Of a DNA stretch of 64,000 nt, positions 25,957 through 35,247 are shown one piece after another. The translations under genes and the position numbers were made by a program. This DNA is from Bacillus mycoides. Its GTDB lineage: Bacteria; Bacillota; Bacilli; Bacillales; Bacillaceae_G. The first letter of the stretch is position 1; each line of letters starts with the position of its first letter. The notes under the pieces are model-generated. The model had not been told where the DNA came from. It made no database searches and saw nothing but the letters and a program-made list of their open reading frames with translations. The stretch is taken from contig NZ_CP036132.1 in the NCBI RefSeq assembly GCF_018742245.1, positions 2,475,001-2,539,000 of the forward strand, in the 5' to 3' direction.

Positions 25957-26763
25957 TTAATAACTTATTGCTATTGTTCCTTCACCTGCATGAACAGCAA
26001 ATGAAATTGGCAATGGATAAAGCTTGAAATCCATTTCAGGGAATGCTTGTTTAATATCTGAAATCCATTCTTCAGCTCCATCTTTATCGTTAGCATAGAA
26101 CATATGAAGTACTTTTGGTAATTCTTTTTCAAGCTCATTTTTAATGTAGTCTCTACATTTTTGGATTTTACGCACTTTCTTTTCAAGTAAAAGTTCTCCG
26201 CCTTTTACTTCTAAGATTAAGTTAACACTTAATAAACTTCCAAGTAAAAATTGAACTCCCTTTACACGACCACTTGCATATAAACCTTTTAAGCTTTTTG
26301 GAAATACATAAAAAGGCCTTCTTTTTTCATCTACTAATGTTTTATGTATATCTTGTAAAGTCATACCATCATTGTATAACGTTTTAGCTTTTCTCAAAAG
26401 TTCATCCATTGGATAACTTGTCGTTTCACTATCTAATACAGTTAAAGGGAAACCTGCCATATCAGCAGCTAGCTTCATATTTTGATAAGTCCCACTTACT
26501 TTTCCGCTAATAGCAACTGCAAAGCCTTCTTCATATTCTTCTTTGCATTTAGTAAATAATTCTACCATTTCCCCTATGTTAGGTTGCGAAGTAGTAACTG
26601 TTCTTCCATCATTTAACGCTTCATAAAGACGTTTATGAACTCCTTCTTCACAATCCTTATAAGACACTCCATCAATAATAACTTCAATTGGGATAACAAA
26701 GTTATCACCATCTGTTGTAAAACTCGCAGTTGTACTATCAGTAAACCAAGCAACACGCTTCAT
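25957..26763 (-). CDS. DegV family fatty-acid-binding protein
   Basis: A 268-residue DegV/FakB-type protein: VAWFTDSTTASF at the N-terminus, TTSQPNIGEMVELF (the lipid carboxylate-binding TSQPS-like loop) at about residues 57-70, VLDSETTS and an HAGEGTIAISY end. DegV proteins bind a fatty acid and in FakA/FakB systems present it for phosphorylation. ATG 26763 follows AAGGGAGG by 6 bases. The segment after SLKGLYASGRV fits; it is slightly shorter than the usual 280 residues. Confidence 0.9.
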   Translation of the reverse strand: MKRVAWFTDSTTASFTTDGDNFVIPIEVIIDGVSYKDCEEGVHKRLYEALNDGRTVTTSQPNIGEMVELFTKCKEEYEEGFAVAISGKVSGTYQNMKLAADMAGFPLTVLDSETTSYPMDELLRKAKTLYNDGMTLQDIHKTLVDEKRRPFYVFPKSLKGLYASGRVKGVQFLLGSLLSVNLILEVKGGELLLEKKVRKIQKCRDYIKNELEKELPKVLHMFYANDKDGAEEWISDIKQAFPEMDFKLYPLPISFAVHAGEGTIAISY

Positions 26764-26916
26764 GTTGTTCCTCCCTTATTCTGTTCCTCTTTTCTGACTT
26801 TTCTATATATTTATCTTACGAAAAGAGAATATCCCCTGTAATAGTAACAGGACTTTATTATTTTGGCTATAGTAGATGTATAATAAATGTGAATGTTTTT
26901 TGTCTATTTATCAAAA

Positions 26917-26951
26917 AAAAAAGAAAACCACAAATTTTCCCGGTCTTCTTT
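26917..26951 (-). terminator. Probable terminator of the DUF3189 gene
   Basis: AAGAAAACC / GGTCTTCTT stem (one mismatch), followed leftwards by a run of T on the minus strand. Confidence 0.6.
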
Positions 26952-26961
26952 TAATATTACA

Positions 26962-27468
26962 TTACTTAAATGTTTCGTTATCTAAAATAACAACATAATC
27001 ATTCGTCATTCGCCCCGCTTCTTTCGTATAACTGACAAGCCGCTGGATGTTATCACAGCAAATTTTTGCTCCCCATACGAGTAACGGTACACCAATAAAA
27101 TCAATATGAAATCTTCTAGAAAACAAACCGCCTAAAGTCATTGGCAATGGAACTGTTGGTGATGTATTAGAAAAAATAATCTTATCATTGTTTTGATAAT
27201 GTTTTTGCAGAATCTCTCCTAAATGCTTCATGGCAGGTACAACGACCTTTGATGCCCCGCATCCAATTGTATATACAGGATTCCCATATTCATCTTGTCC
27301 ATGAAAAATAATTTTCCCCATATCTTCTGTTTTCAATTTATTAAAATACTCCACATTTAAAATTTCTTCTTTCGTTAACTTCCGATCAGTTGGTAATTTA
27401 TTTAAATGATAAGCTGCAGCTAGCGAGGTTGTATGCGTTCCGCCGAAATCTGTGTAAATGAATATCAT
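26962..27468 (-). CDS. DUF3189 family protein
   Basis: A 168-residue soluble protein with DUF3189 features: MIFIYTDFGGTHTTSLAAAYHLNKLP at the start, FHGQDEYGNPVYTIGCGASK in the middle and FIGVPLLVWGAKICCDNIQRLV near the end. Family members are spore-former proteins of unknown function. ATG 27468 follows AAGGGAT. No operon partner. Confidence 0.88.
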   Translation of the reverse strand: MIFIYTDFGGTHTTSLAAAYHLNKLPTDRKLTKEEILNVEYFNKLKTEDMGKIIFHGQDEYGNPVYTIGCGASKVVVPAMKHLGEILQKHYQNNDKIIFSNTSPTVPLPMTLGGLFSRRFHIDFIGVPLLVWGAKICCDNIQRLVSYTKEAGRMTNDYVVILDNETFK

Positions 27469-27547
27469 ATTATCATCCCTTGTTGTAAAAGTTCAATATT
27501 ATTTAGTATTACCGTTCACAGCGTTGTTAAACAAGGGACGAATGTAT

Positions 27548-28015
27548 TTACGCTGTTTGTGTTAATTCATTATATTTTTTCCAAATATAATAGCGTCTAC
27601 TAATTACGGTACCTAATGTGATACATAAAAAGGCATTCGTTACAACCATTAATGTGTGGTGAGTACTGCCAGGAAACATACTTTGCTTAATCAAAACCTT
27701 TGCACCTAAAATAACAAGGAGAATAATTGTACTTAACCAATTTCCTTTTCGTAATACATGACCTGTTTCACTATCTAATCGAAATGTTAAAGCTTTTCCT
27801 CTAATAACTCCAAGACCCAATCCAATTCCGAGCATTGCAACGAATAATAGTACGTGCAATATATTTAATTGTCCCATATGAATAATGGACTGGATTGTTA
27901 CAAAGCACAGCAAAGCCGGAATGAGCCAAATACGATTAATATTCACTTTGTATTCCTTACCTTGCATTAATACAATTATAAGAATAACAAGTAGAATAAC
28001 AAATAGAATATCCAT
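27548..28015 (-). CDS. CcdC-like membrane protein (DUF1453)
   Basis: A 155-residue membrane protein with four to five helices. The segment IGLGLGVIRGKALTFRLDSETGHVLRKGNWLS matches the CcdC/DUF1453 signature. In B. subtilis ccdC sits with cytochrome c maturation genes but is dispensable for it; here it stands alone. ATG 28015 has TAGGAGGAC 6 bases upstream. Confidence 0.85.
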   Translation of the reverse strand: MDILFVILLVILIIVLMQGKEYKVNINRIWLIPALLCFVTIQSIIHMGQLNILHVLLFVAMLGIGLGLGVIRGKALTFRLDSETGHVLRKGNWLSTIILLVILGAKVLIKQSMFPGSTHHTLMVVTNAFLCITLGTVISRRYYIWKKYNELTQTA

Positions 28016-28156
28016 GTAGAGTCCTCCTATATATTTGTTTACCTTTGAAAATTATATTCGCCTCTGTTCATACCATACTTGAAATACGATAGCTACTTTA
28101 ATTTGTAAAATACGGAATGTGATTTCCCATCAGCTTTAAGCATTATTTATAAAAGT

Positions 28157-28187
28157 AAAAAGACGTACTTTCTACTCGTACGTCTTT
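28157..28187. terminator. Terminator downstream of the VanZ gene
   Basis: AAAGACGTAC / GTACGTCTTT stem around TTTCTACTC with an A run that becomes a T run leftwards. Confidence 0.8.
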
Positions 28188-28226
28188 AGTAGCTTTATTA
28201 GTACATTCCTAAACTGGTTTAAACTT

Positions 28227-28859
28227 TTATTTATCAATAAATTCTACACCTTTAGAGTTAGTTTTATCTAATACTTGAATGTTAAATGTAGCAGCTAATT
28301 TTAAAGTGATTTTATAAATGGAATATCCAATTATAGAACCTAGAACGTTACAGATTACATCATCAATATCGGTAATACGTCCCCCTCCACTAACTAATGA
28401 CTCGATTAATTGTAACAATTCTATACTAACCGATATGATAAAACCTAATAAAATAGTATTTTTAACTTTTTTGAATTTATTCCATATAAGTGGTGCTAAA
28501 AACCCTAAAGGCATTAATAATAAAACATTCCCGCCTACATTTCTTACGATTAGACCAATCATAAATAGGACATCACCATCATAAGCACTCCCTATTTGAC
28601 CGATATCGTTAATAATTGATGCAAAAGGAATAATATTGACTAACCGATTAAGATTTTCAACACTAGAAGGAAACCCGATTGGTAAAGGGAATAAGGTTAC
28701 TGCAACAACCATACAAATGTATACTGCAAATAGAAAACTAATTAATTCTTTCCACCAATTCACATGCTTTTTATTTTTGAACCCAATTAATATACTTCGG
28801 ACAAATAAATAACAGATAACCCCAAAAATAATAAATAAACTACCGTTAATCATATGCAA
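28227..28859 (-). CDS. VanZ family membrane protein
   Basis: A 210-residue membrane protein with five helices. The VanZ pattern is visible: TLFPLPIGFP, NIIPFASIIND, then NVGGNVLLLMPLGFLAPL and the charged motif SVSIELLQLIESLVSGGGRITDIDDVICNVLGSIIGY. VanZ-like proteins are linked to low-level glycopeptide tolerance, but most chromosomal copies have no known role. TTG 28859 is 12 bases after AAAGGGA and preferred by spacing; the ATG two codons later is also possible. Confidence 0.88.
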   Translation of the reverse strand: MHMINGSLFIIFGVICYLFVRSILIGFKNKKHVNWWKELISFLFAVYICMVVAVTLFPLPIGFPSSVENLNRLVNIIPFASIINDIGQIGSAYDGDVLFMIGLIVRNVGGNVLLLMPLGFLAPLIWNKFKKVKNTILLGFIISVSIELLQLIESLVSGGGRITDIDDVICNVLGSIIGYSIYKITLKLAATFNIQVLDKTNSKGVEFIDK

Positions 28860-28943
28860 ATCGCTAACACATCCCTTTATCTTAATTATTCTATAGGACT
28901 TTTCGCAGGATGGTTTTGTCCTACGGAATAATGCATCTTTATA

Positions 28944-29108
28944 TTATTGTAAATTCATTAAAGAGAAACCTTCATTTGCGGGATTTTCATATTTTTCTTT
29001 CCCTCTAAGTACATTGTCATAATATGCTGTATCTAAAAAGGATAACGAACGGCAACGTACCCAGCCTATTTCGTCTTCTTTTTTATATGCTCTAATTTTT
29101 ATATCCAT
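28944..29108 (-). pseudogene. 5' remnant of a GNAT acetyltransferase gene
   Basis: ATG 29108, with AAGGAG (inside the end of the serine hydrolase gene) 12 bases upstream, opens a 54-codon frame: MDIKIRAYKKEDEIGWVRCR, then LSFLDTAYYDNVL and KYENPAN. This is the N-terminal quarter of a GNAT protein; the frame then degenerates (EGFSLMNLQ) and stops. The acetyl-CoA-binding motif A is absent. It directly follows the serine hydrolase by four bases. Confidence 0.65.
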
Positions 29109-29112
29109 GTAA

Positions 29113-30138
29113 TTAAAAAACTCCTTCTATTTCTACCATGAATTTTTCGGGTCCTGCCCCTTTATTTGATGGGATAACTAATGTAATTCCTAAGTCCGGG
29201 TATACGGCCGAGCGGAAACTCACGCCTGGATCATATCCCATTACATGATATTTAAAAATATTTCCTTGTCTTTTCTCAATCCATATTCCATAGCCGTAAG
29301 ACTGGCTATTATTCACCAAAATATGAGGAGTTAAAAGTAACTTCGTATATTCGTGGCTTAATATTTCGTTGTTAAATAGAGCTTCCCAAAATTTCACCAT
29401 GTCTGGTGCAGTAATATAAGCACCACCATCAGAACCTCCTTTTATGGGTATAGAGTATGCATTTGTTCTCCATTTTTGACTATTTACATCCTTTATATAT
29501 CCGAGAGCTGTATGTTTTGGTAAATTATCTAAAGAAAAATAGCCTGAATCATTCATGCCAACTGGAACGAATATGTTTCTTTCTATATATTCCGTAAATT
29601 CAAGTCCTGTCTGCTGTTCTATAATTAATCCAAGTATAATAAAACCTGCATTGTTATAGTAAAACTTACTTCCTGGTGCAAACATCATATTACTGTTTTG
29701 GAATAATGGTAAAAAGTCTTTTAAACTTTTTAAAAGATACATAGGGGTTTGTTTCCAAAGATCTTCAAAGTTATCCATGATACTTTCATCAAAATAATCT
29801 GGAATACCCGAACTATGCGTTAAAAGTTGATGTACTGTAATATCTTCATTAAAGTTTGGGAATTTAATATGTAGACAATCTTTTAACTTTGTATGAAAAG
29901 TAATTACACCTCTTTCAACAAGTTGACAGATACTGATAGCAGTGAATAATTTACATCCTGAGGCAATTCCAAATCTTGTTTGTAGTGTATTGTTTATACA
30001 TTCACTTCGGTTAGCATATCCAAATGAATTTTCATAGATAATATCATCATCTTTTTTTATTAAGACTCCCCCAGAAAAATCTATATTCTGATGTATTTCT
30101 TTTGCAATTTTCTCTATTTGATCTTTTGTTTTTATCAT
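29113..30138 (-). CDS. Serine hydrolase, beta-lactamase/class C family
   Basis: A 341-residue protein. The nucleophile motif S-G-C-K is at residues 60-63, the Tyr-x-Asn motif Y-N-N at 161-163 (SKFYYNNAG), and HVMGYDPG occupies the third motif, so the class C/DD-peptidase-like active site is complete. No signal peptide is seen, so a cytoplasmic esterase-like role is plausible. ATG 30138 has AAGGGTGG 5-6 bases upstream; the GTG three codons earlier overlaps that site. It is followed by the GNAT remnant. Confidence 0.87.
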   Translation of the reverse strand: MIKTKDQIEKIAKEIHQNIDFSGGVLIKKDDDIIYENSFGYANRSECINNTLQTRFGIASGCKLFTAISICQLVERGVITFHTKLKDCLHIKFPNFNEDITVHQLLTHSSGIPDYFDESIMDNFEDLWKQTPMYLLKSLKDFLPLFQNSNMMFAPGSKFYYNNAGFIILGLIIEQQTGLEFTEYIERNIFVPVGMNDSGYFSLDNLPKHTALGYIKDVNSQKWRTNAYSIPIKGGSDGGAYITAPDMVKFWEALFNNEILSHEYTKLLLTPHILVNNSQSYGYGIWIEKRQGNIFKYHVMGYDPGVSFRSAVYPDLGITLVIPSNKGAGPEKFMVEIEGVF

Positions 30139-30251
30139 AATAACCACCCTTGTTTATCAGTATTGTTCTTTCCCCTTATTATTTTTCCATATATAGGGGA
30201 AAGAAACCTCCTATTCACCCCCCCTTAAGTTTTAAATAAAAACCAAGGGAA

Positions 30252-31499
30252 CTATTTCGATTTTATTGATTCAGCGGAATATACCTTAGACTGCGATGGC
30301 AATAAAGTAAACACGCATAATAGGATAGTAATAAGTAGCATTACCAATACTCCTACAATGACTACAATTTGTATAGAAGTGAATTGAGTTGCAATGCCGA
30401 ACAGAATCGTTATAAAAATTGTTAACACAGCTATAACGAGCTCGTATATACTCCCGATTCGTCCCATCATATGAACCGGAACGTTATTTTGATAAAATGT
30501 GTAAAATCCTGTATTTGCATATGCCATAGAGAAAGATAGAATAAAGAATCCGATAGCAGCTATTAAAAACTCACTTGAAAAAGCATAAATCAAATATCCG
30601 ATTGCAATGAATAATGATCCTATCCCAATTAGAAATGAAGGTGCTAATTTTTTTGATGAAATTGTATTTGTTATGGCTCCTAAAATAAAACCCGCTCCAG
30701 CGATACTAACTAAAAAGCCATATTCACTATCTGTTAACAATAAAACTTCTTTCGCAAATGATAGTTCAAGAGAGTCATTCGCGGTAGCTAATACCATCAT
30801 CCCCTGGAATAAGAAGTACACACATACGACATACAAAGATTTTTTGCTAAAATTAAAGACTATGTTCCAATCTTTTTTTAGTACAGTTAGAGATAACTTA
30901 TCACTTGATGTATTAGAATCGTATTTTTTATCAAGATTAGGTAAAGGTAATGTAATTAACCCTGATAACAGAAATGCTATAGCATTCATATATATTGCAA
31001 ACTCTGGTGTGCCAATTATTAATAATATCCCCGCTACCGCTGGACCAATTAAAAATGCACCAGATCCGATTAAACTACGTAGTGAGTTGAAACGTTGTCT
31101 TTGCTCTACTGGAATTAATTTCGTCATATATGTCATAGCAGTTGGTTCATAAATCGCACTGGCCATGCTTATAAAAAATACTAATAGGTAGACAATCCAA
31201 AGGGATGGAAGCAAGGGTAAAATGGCTATAAATACTGCTCGATATATATCGAGGTGAATCATTAACTTCCGTTTGTTTAAACGATCTATCATACTTCCTG
31301 ACCAAGCGTTTGTAAATAAAGCAGCTAATGGTTTAATCACATATAAAGCAGCAACCGCTAAAGCTGAGCCGCCCATATTATAGACAAGTACATTAAGTGC
31401 TATTAAGTAAATCCATGCACCTAAATTTGCAATACCGACTCCGGACAGTAGTAATAAAGGATATTTCCAATCTTTAAGTAATTTTTTCACTTTAGGCAC
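30252..31499 (-). CDS. MFS transporter under T-box control
   Basis: A 415-residue MFS protein with 12 predicted helices. The loop motif is AWSGSMIDRLNKRKLM, and PVEQRQRFNSLRS with VPVHMMGRIGSI fit the MFS_3/enterobactin-exporter-like group of efflux proteins. The start is GTG 31499 or GTG 31490; the ribosome site (AAGCGGG) is weak. It is the only gene downstream of the T-box leader at 31527-31803, so its expression should rise when a particular tRNA is uncharged. That suggests transport of an amino acid or a related antimetabolite, which is inference. Confidence 0.85.
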   Translation of the reverse strand: MPKVKKLLKDWKYPLLLLSGVGIANLGAWIYLIALNVLVYNMGGSALAVAALYVIKPLAALFTNAWSGSMIDRLNKRKLMIHLDIYRAVFIAILPLLPSLWIVYLLVFFISMASAIYEPTAMTYMTKLIPVEQRQRFNSLRSLIGSGAFLIGPAVAGILLIIGTPEFAIYMNAIAFLLSGLITLPLPNLDKKYDSNTSSDKLSLTVLKKDWNIVFNFSKKSLYVVCVYFLFQGMMVLATANDSLELSFAKEVLLLTDSEYGFLVSIAGAGFILGAITNTISSKKLAPSFLIGIGSLFIAIGYLIYAFSSEFLIAAIGFFILSFSMAYANTGFYTFYQNNVPVHMMGRIGSIYELVIAVLTIFITILFGIATQFTSIQIVVIVGVLVMLLITILLCVFTLLPSQSKVYSAESIKSK

Positions 31500-31526
31500 C
31501 CGCTTTCTAAATTGTTTTAAACCAAT

Positions 31527-31803
31527 AAAAAAATCCCACCCCCAAGACTTAAAGTCTTAGGGACGAGATTTATCATCGCGGTGCCACCCTAGTTTGTTAA
31601 TATGTCGCCATATTAACCTTATCAGGTACTGCATAAAGCTTATACCGTAGCTCTATAACGGGAGCTCCCGTCACACCATCCCCTTATTAAAGGTTCCGAT
31701 GTGCTGCTCAGAGGCTTGATTCAATAAAGAATTTTTGCTCCTTTTCAGCTAAATGGAGCTCTCTGTGAAAAATTCATTTTATTTACTCTTCTCATCATCG
31801 CAT
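31527..31803 (-). promoter_or_regulatory. T-box riboswitch leader of the MFS transporter
   Basis: On the minus strand the T-box consensus AGGGTGGCACCGCG (31576-31589) is exact. Stem I starts CGATGATGAGAAGAGTAAAT with the AGTA element and the AGAGAGCTCC apical part, and closes with CACATCG. The specifier-loop 3' strand reads TTGAATCAAG. With the usual GAA-NNN-A context the specifier is UCA (Ser). The base after UGG is C, which would pair with a G discriminator, as in tRNA-Ser, and argues against the alternative AUC (Ile, A73). The terminator AATCTCGTCCCTAAGAC / GTCTTGGGGGTGGGATT with T7 follows at 31527-31571. Confidence 0.9.
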
Positions 31804-31815
31804 GTAATTTTATCC

Positions 31816-31844
31816 ATATTATCATATAGGTTTTATATTGTAAA
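31816..31844 (-). promoter_or_regulatory. Probable sigma-A promoter of the T-box transcript
   Basis: Read leftwards: TTTACA (31844-31839), 17 bases, TAATAT (31821-31816), ending about 13 bases before stem I. Confidence 0.65.
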
Positions 31845-31966
31845 TAATTAAAAAGAATAATCAGTTTTTTAAGAAAGTGAAGATCCTTTATAATTTTGTA
31901 ACTTGATTTTTTATTTATTAAAAAAATACGGTGCGTGAAATTGCTTGTAACTCTAACAAAAAGAGC

Positions 31967-31991
31967 CTATTATACTATAGGCTCTTACAAA
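31967..31991. terminator. Terminator of the PASTA-domain PBP gene
   Basis: AAGAGCCTA / TAGGCTCTT hairpin preceded on the plus strand by AAAA. Confidence 0.8.
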
Positions 31992-31998
31992 TTCGATA

Positions 31999-34137
31999 TT
32001 AATTTGTACTCGCTTCTGCTAATGGTTCTAGAGGCGGTTCCAAATCTAGTTTTAAAGCATCACCTTCTTGTATATATTGTCCCTTTTCAATGCTTTGACT
32101 CGTTACATACCCTGTACCTGTTGTTTTTAAATCTAATTTCAACAACTTAGAGAAATACATAACATCACGCATTGACCAACCTTTTAGGTTAGGCATTTTC
32201 ACATTATTTCCCACTAGAAATATGCGATCTCCTTCACTCATTACCTCGCCAGTTTGTGGATATTGTTTTATTATCTTTCCTTCTCCTAATAATACCGGCT
32301 GAAGTTTCGCTTTTTCTGCAATATTTTTCACCGTATCCATCGTTTGATTTACATAATTTTGTACTTTTATTTCAGATTGCTTTGTTGCATCTACCATTTG
32401 TTTTTCTGTATATGGTTTCACTTTTAAATATTCTAGACTATTTTTCATAACTGGTTTAAAAATTTCAGCAAGAGGCTGAGCGCCGTATTCATTCCCCTTT
32501 AATTTAGGTTGCTTAATGGCTAAATATACGACTAATTGCGGATCATCAATTGGAGCCATTCCTAAGAATGAAAAAATATAATTATCTTTCCCTTCCATAT
32601 ATCGTCCATTTTCAGGATTCGGAATTTGCGCTGTCCCTGTTTTACCACCAATCGGATAACCATCAATTTTATACATCGTTCCCGTTCCTTTAGATGATGT
32701 TATAACACGTTCCATTAAGTTCCTTACCTTATCTGCAGTTTCTTTTTTAATCGGATTCCCTATTTCTTTAGGTTGATTTTCCATAATAACTTGCTTATTT
32801 GTTGGATTTACAACCTTATCAACAATATAAGGTTGCATCATTTTCCCGTCATTTGCTATAGCTGTGGCCGCTTGTACGATTTGAATAGGAGTTACAGTTG
32901 AGCCTTGGCCGAAAGAAGTAGTAACTTGTTGAATTTGAGTATTTAACAATAATGTATTTTTACTTTCTCCAGGCAAATCTATCCCTGTTTTTTGATTGAA
33001 ACCAAATTTATTCATATATTGCTTGAATTTATTTGGTTTCAGTAACTGGTCTTCTAAAATAGAAAAAGCAACGTTAGATGACCGTTCAAACCCTTCATCA
33101 AATGTAATTGAGCCCCATCCATATCCGCCATTATGATCTTTAATTTCTGCTGAACCAACTGTGTATTTTCCTGATTGGAAATATTCTTTCCCGTTATATA
33201 CACCTTCATTAATTGCAGCAGCTAATGTAAAAACTTTCATTGTAGACCCTGGTTCGAATGCGTTCGCAATTGGATCATTTAAAAAATATTCAATGTCTCC
33301 CTTATTAGGATTATAACTAGGCTTACTAGACATTGCTAAAACTTTACCTGTTTTTGGATCTGCAATGATTCCTACTAACATAGAAGGATCATAGTGTTGC
33401 TCCGCTTTGTTCATCGCGTCTTCTAAAAAACTATTAATTTGTTTATCAAGCGTAAGATATACGTTATTTCCATTTTTAGCAGGTTCTATTTTTCCTATAT
33501 CATTTGTAAGTGGGATACCTCTTCGTGAACCTACATATTTTACATTTCCGTTTGTAGAGCGTAAATATTTATCCAAACTTTCTTCAAGCCCAAACTTCCC
33601 CTCCGCATTACCTTTATCGTCCGGTCTTGCAAAACCAAGTATATACGAGGCGAAATCTTCATTTGGGTATACTCTGGCTTTTTCTGTTGTAAACGATACA
33701 CCTGGTATTTTCAAATTATTAATTTCTTCCTTCGCTTCTCTAGATAAGTTACGTCCAATTTTACCAATTTCAACTTGCGTACGTCCTTCATGAAAATTTT
33801 TCATGATCTCCTCTTTATCAACTTCAAGCGCATCTGCTAAACGTTGTGCAGTATCTTCTTTATCTTTTAATTTATCTTTTCCTTTTAAGTTTACAACGAT
33901 GCGATATGTCGTTGAGTCTTGGACTAATACTTTACCGTTTTGATCATAAATTGTCCCGCGATTTGCCTCTAAAACTCCATTTTTGTTTTGTTGTTCATTC
34001 GCAAGATCTTTTACATTAACATTATGCACGACTCCTACTGCTTGAATATAAAATATACGTAAAAGCATAGTAAGAAACAAAACAATAAAAGCAATCATCA
34101 TATATCGAGCGCCTTTATTCGTTTGAAGTTTATGCAT
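31999..34137 (-). CDS. Class B penicillin-binding protein with C-terminal PASTA domains (PBP2B/SpoVD-like)
   Basis: A 712-residue transpeptidase. Residues 12-32 are a single membrane anchor, about 55-215 the PBP dimerisation domain (LEANRGTIYDQNGKVL), and 255-570 the transpeptidase with S298-T-M-K, S353-S-N and K499-T-G, all intact. Two PASTA domains follow (about 575-640 and 642-702). It cross-links peptidoglycan at the outer face of the membrane, as in septal PBP2B or sporulation SpoVD. The genuine pbpB lies in the dcw cluster, absent here, so this is a paralogue. ATG 34137 has AAAGGAG 5 bases upstream. A PAP2 phosphatase lies upstream on the same strand. Confidence 0.92.
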   Translation of the reverse strand: MHKLQTNKGARYMMIAFIVLFLTMLLRIFYIQAVGVVHNVNVKDLANEQQNKNGVLEANRGTIYDQNGKVLVQDSTTYRIVVNLKGKDKLKDKEDTAQRLADALEVDKEEIMKNFHEGRTQVEIGKIGRNLSREAKEEINNLKIPGVSFTTEKARVYPNEDFASYILGFARPDDKGNAEGKFGLEESLDKYLRSTNGNVKYVGSRRGIPLTNDIGKIEPAKNGNNVYLTLDKQINSFLEDAMNKAEQHYDPSMLVGIIADPKTGKVLAMSSKPSYNPNKGDIEYFLNDPIANAFEPGSTMKVFTLAAAINEGVYNGKEYFQSGKYTVGSAEIKDHNGGYGWGSITFDEGFERSSNVAFSILEDQLLKPNKFKQYMNKFGFNQKTGIDLPGESKNTLLLNTQIQQVTTSFGQGSTVTPIQIVQAATAIANDGKMMQPYIVDKVVNPTNKQVIMENQPKEIGNPIKKETADKVRNLMERVITSSKGTGTMYKIDGYPIGGKTGTAQIPNPENGRYMEGKDNYIFSFLGMAPIDDPQLVVYLAIKQPKLKGNEYGAQPLAEIFKPVMKNSLEYLKVKPYTEKQMVDATKQSEIKVQNYVNQTMDTVKNIAEKAKLQPVLLGEGKIIKQYPQTGEVMSEGDRIFLVGNNVKMPNLKGWSMRDVMYFSKLLKLDLKTTGTGYVTSQSIEKGQYIQEGDALKLDLEPPLEPLAEASTN

Positions 34138-34344
34138 ACTTATCTCCTTTCTTTTCCAATGTATTAATGCAAAGATACGCTACTAAATATGTTCTTTATT
34201 ATATTAGATACTATCTTTTTCGAAGTTTTTTTACTAATTCCTCTATAACAATAAGAAAACCAGTTCTGTTGCTGTTTGTTTTTTATTTATTTTGTATTTT
34301 TTATTATAAAATACGGTAAGTGAAATTTAAGAATCTTCAAATAA

Positions 34345-34372
34345 AAAGAACCTACTTTTTGTAGGTTCTTAC
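34345..34372. terminator. Terminator of the PAP2 phosphatase gene
   Basis: AAGAACCTAC / GTAGGTTCTT with TTTTT in the loop and an A run on the plus strand. Confidence 0.82.
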
Positions 34373-34374
34373 GA

Positions 34375-34974
34375 TTAAGCTATATGATTATATTTCGCTA
34401 AAAAAGGAACTCGTTTTGCTACTAGTGCATACATTTTGAAAATTAAACTAGCTAACGGTTCAAGTATACGTGTGCTTTGTATTACTAATCCACTTGTAAT
34501 AAATGTTAAGAACGCAGCCCCAAGTATATCTAGAGGATAATGAACACCTACGTACATGCGTGATACACCGACTAATATTGCCCATATAAGCGCGATATAT
34601 TTAAGTTTTTCTCCTCTTAGAATAAATACGAAAGCAATCGAAAATACAAGTACAGAATGATCACTTACAAATGATGAATCTGCTGCATGCGGTACTAATT
34701 GATTGACATGATGTGTAATAAAAGGACGCGGATGATAATATACCGCATGTATAAGAACATTTACTAATAATGCAATACTAACTGAAAGTGTCGTGTATAA
34801 CACCGTATATTGTTTTCGGATTGCATTTTCTTTCTTTCCATTATTGAACCATAGGATAAGCATAAATAGAATAGCTACATATGCAGCACTATTTGTAATA
34901 GCGATCATTAGCGTATCTAATAGCTTGGATGATCCAGCAAAATTATTAATCCATTGAAATACTGTGTAATTCAT
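34375..34974 (-). CDS. bcrC: PAP2-family undecaprenyl-diphosphate phosphatase (BcrC-like)
   Basis: A 199-residue membrane protein with five to six helices and the three PAP2 signatures: K-x-x-x-x-x-x-R-P as HAVYYHPRPFITHH, DSSFVSDHSVLVFS, and SRMYVGVHYPLDIL. The order fits BcrC, which recycles undecaprenyl pyrophosphate outside the membrane and gives bacitracin tolerance. The group has several paralogues, so the symbol is by family. ATG 34974 has AAGGAGAG 6 bases upstream. About 100 bases upstream two phased TTCTCAT repeats may be an operator. Confidence 0.85.
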   Translation of the reverse strand: MNYTVFQWINNFAGSSKLLDTLMIAITNSAAYVAILFMLILWFNNGKKENAIRKQYTVLYTTLSVSIALLVNVLIHAVYYHPRPFITHHVNQLVPHAADSSFVSDHSVLVFSIAFVFILRGEKLKYIALIWAILVGVSRMYVGVHYPLDILGAAFLTFITSGLVIQSTRILEPLASLIFKMYALVAKRVPFLAKYNHIA

Positions 34975-35075
34975 ATTACTCTCTCCTTATTTTTTCTCAT
35001 TGTACTTTAAATAAAGATACAAGTGTTCTTGATTTACACAGTATACAATATCAATATGAAAATGGGCTTAAACTT

Positions 35076-35093
35076 TTCTCATCTAATTCTCAT
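35076..35093. promoter_or_regulatory. 11-base-phased direct repeat, candidate response-regulator site
   Basis: TTCTCAT at 35076-35082 and 35087-35093, start to start 11 bases, the spacing used by OmpR-family regulators. The same heptamer in the other orientation is phased at 39085 and 39107. Confidence 0.35.
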
Positions 35094-35247
35094 TTTGCTA
35101 CTATTCATTTGACAATGGTGTAACTATTTACACGAGCTAAATATGTATAAAGGTTGTAAACCATTTTAAATAGTATGGTGAACACTCTATGCATGGATAT
35201 AATACATAACATATTCATTCAAATATATTAGTTACGAAATCATATTC

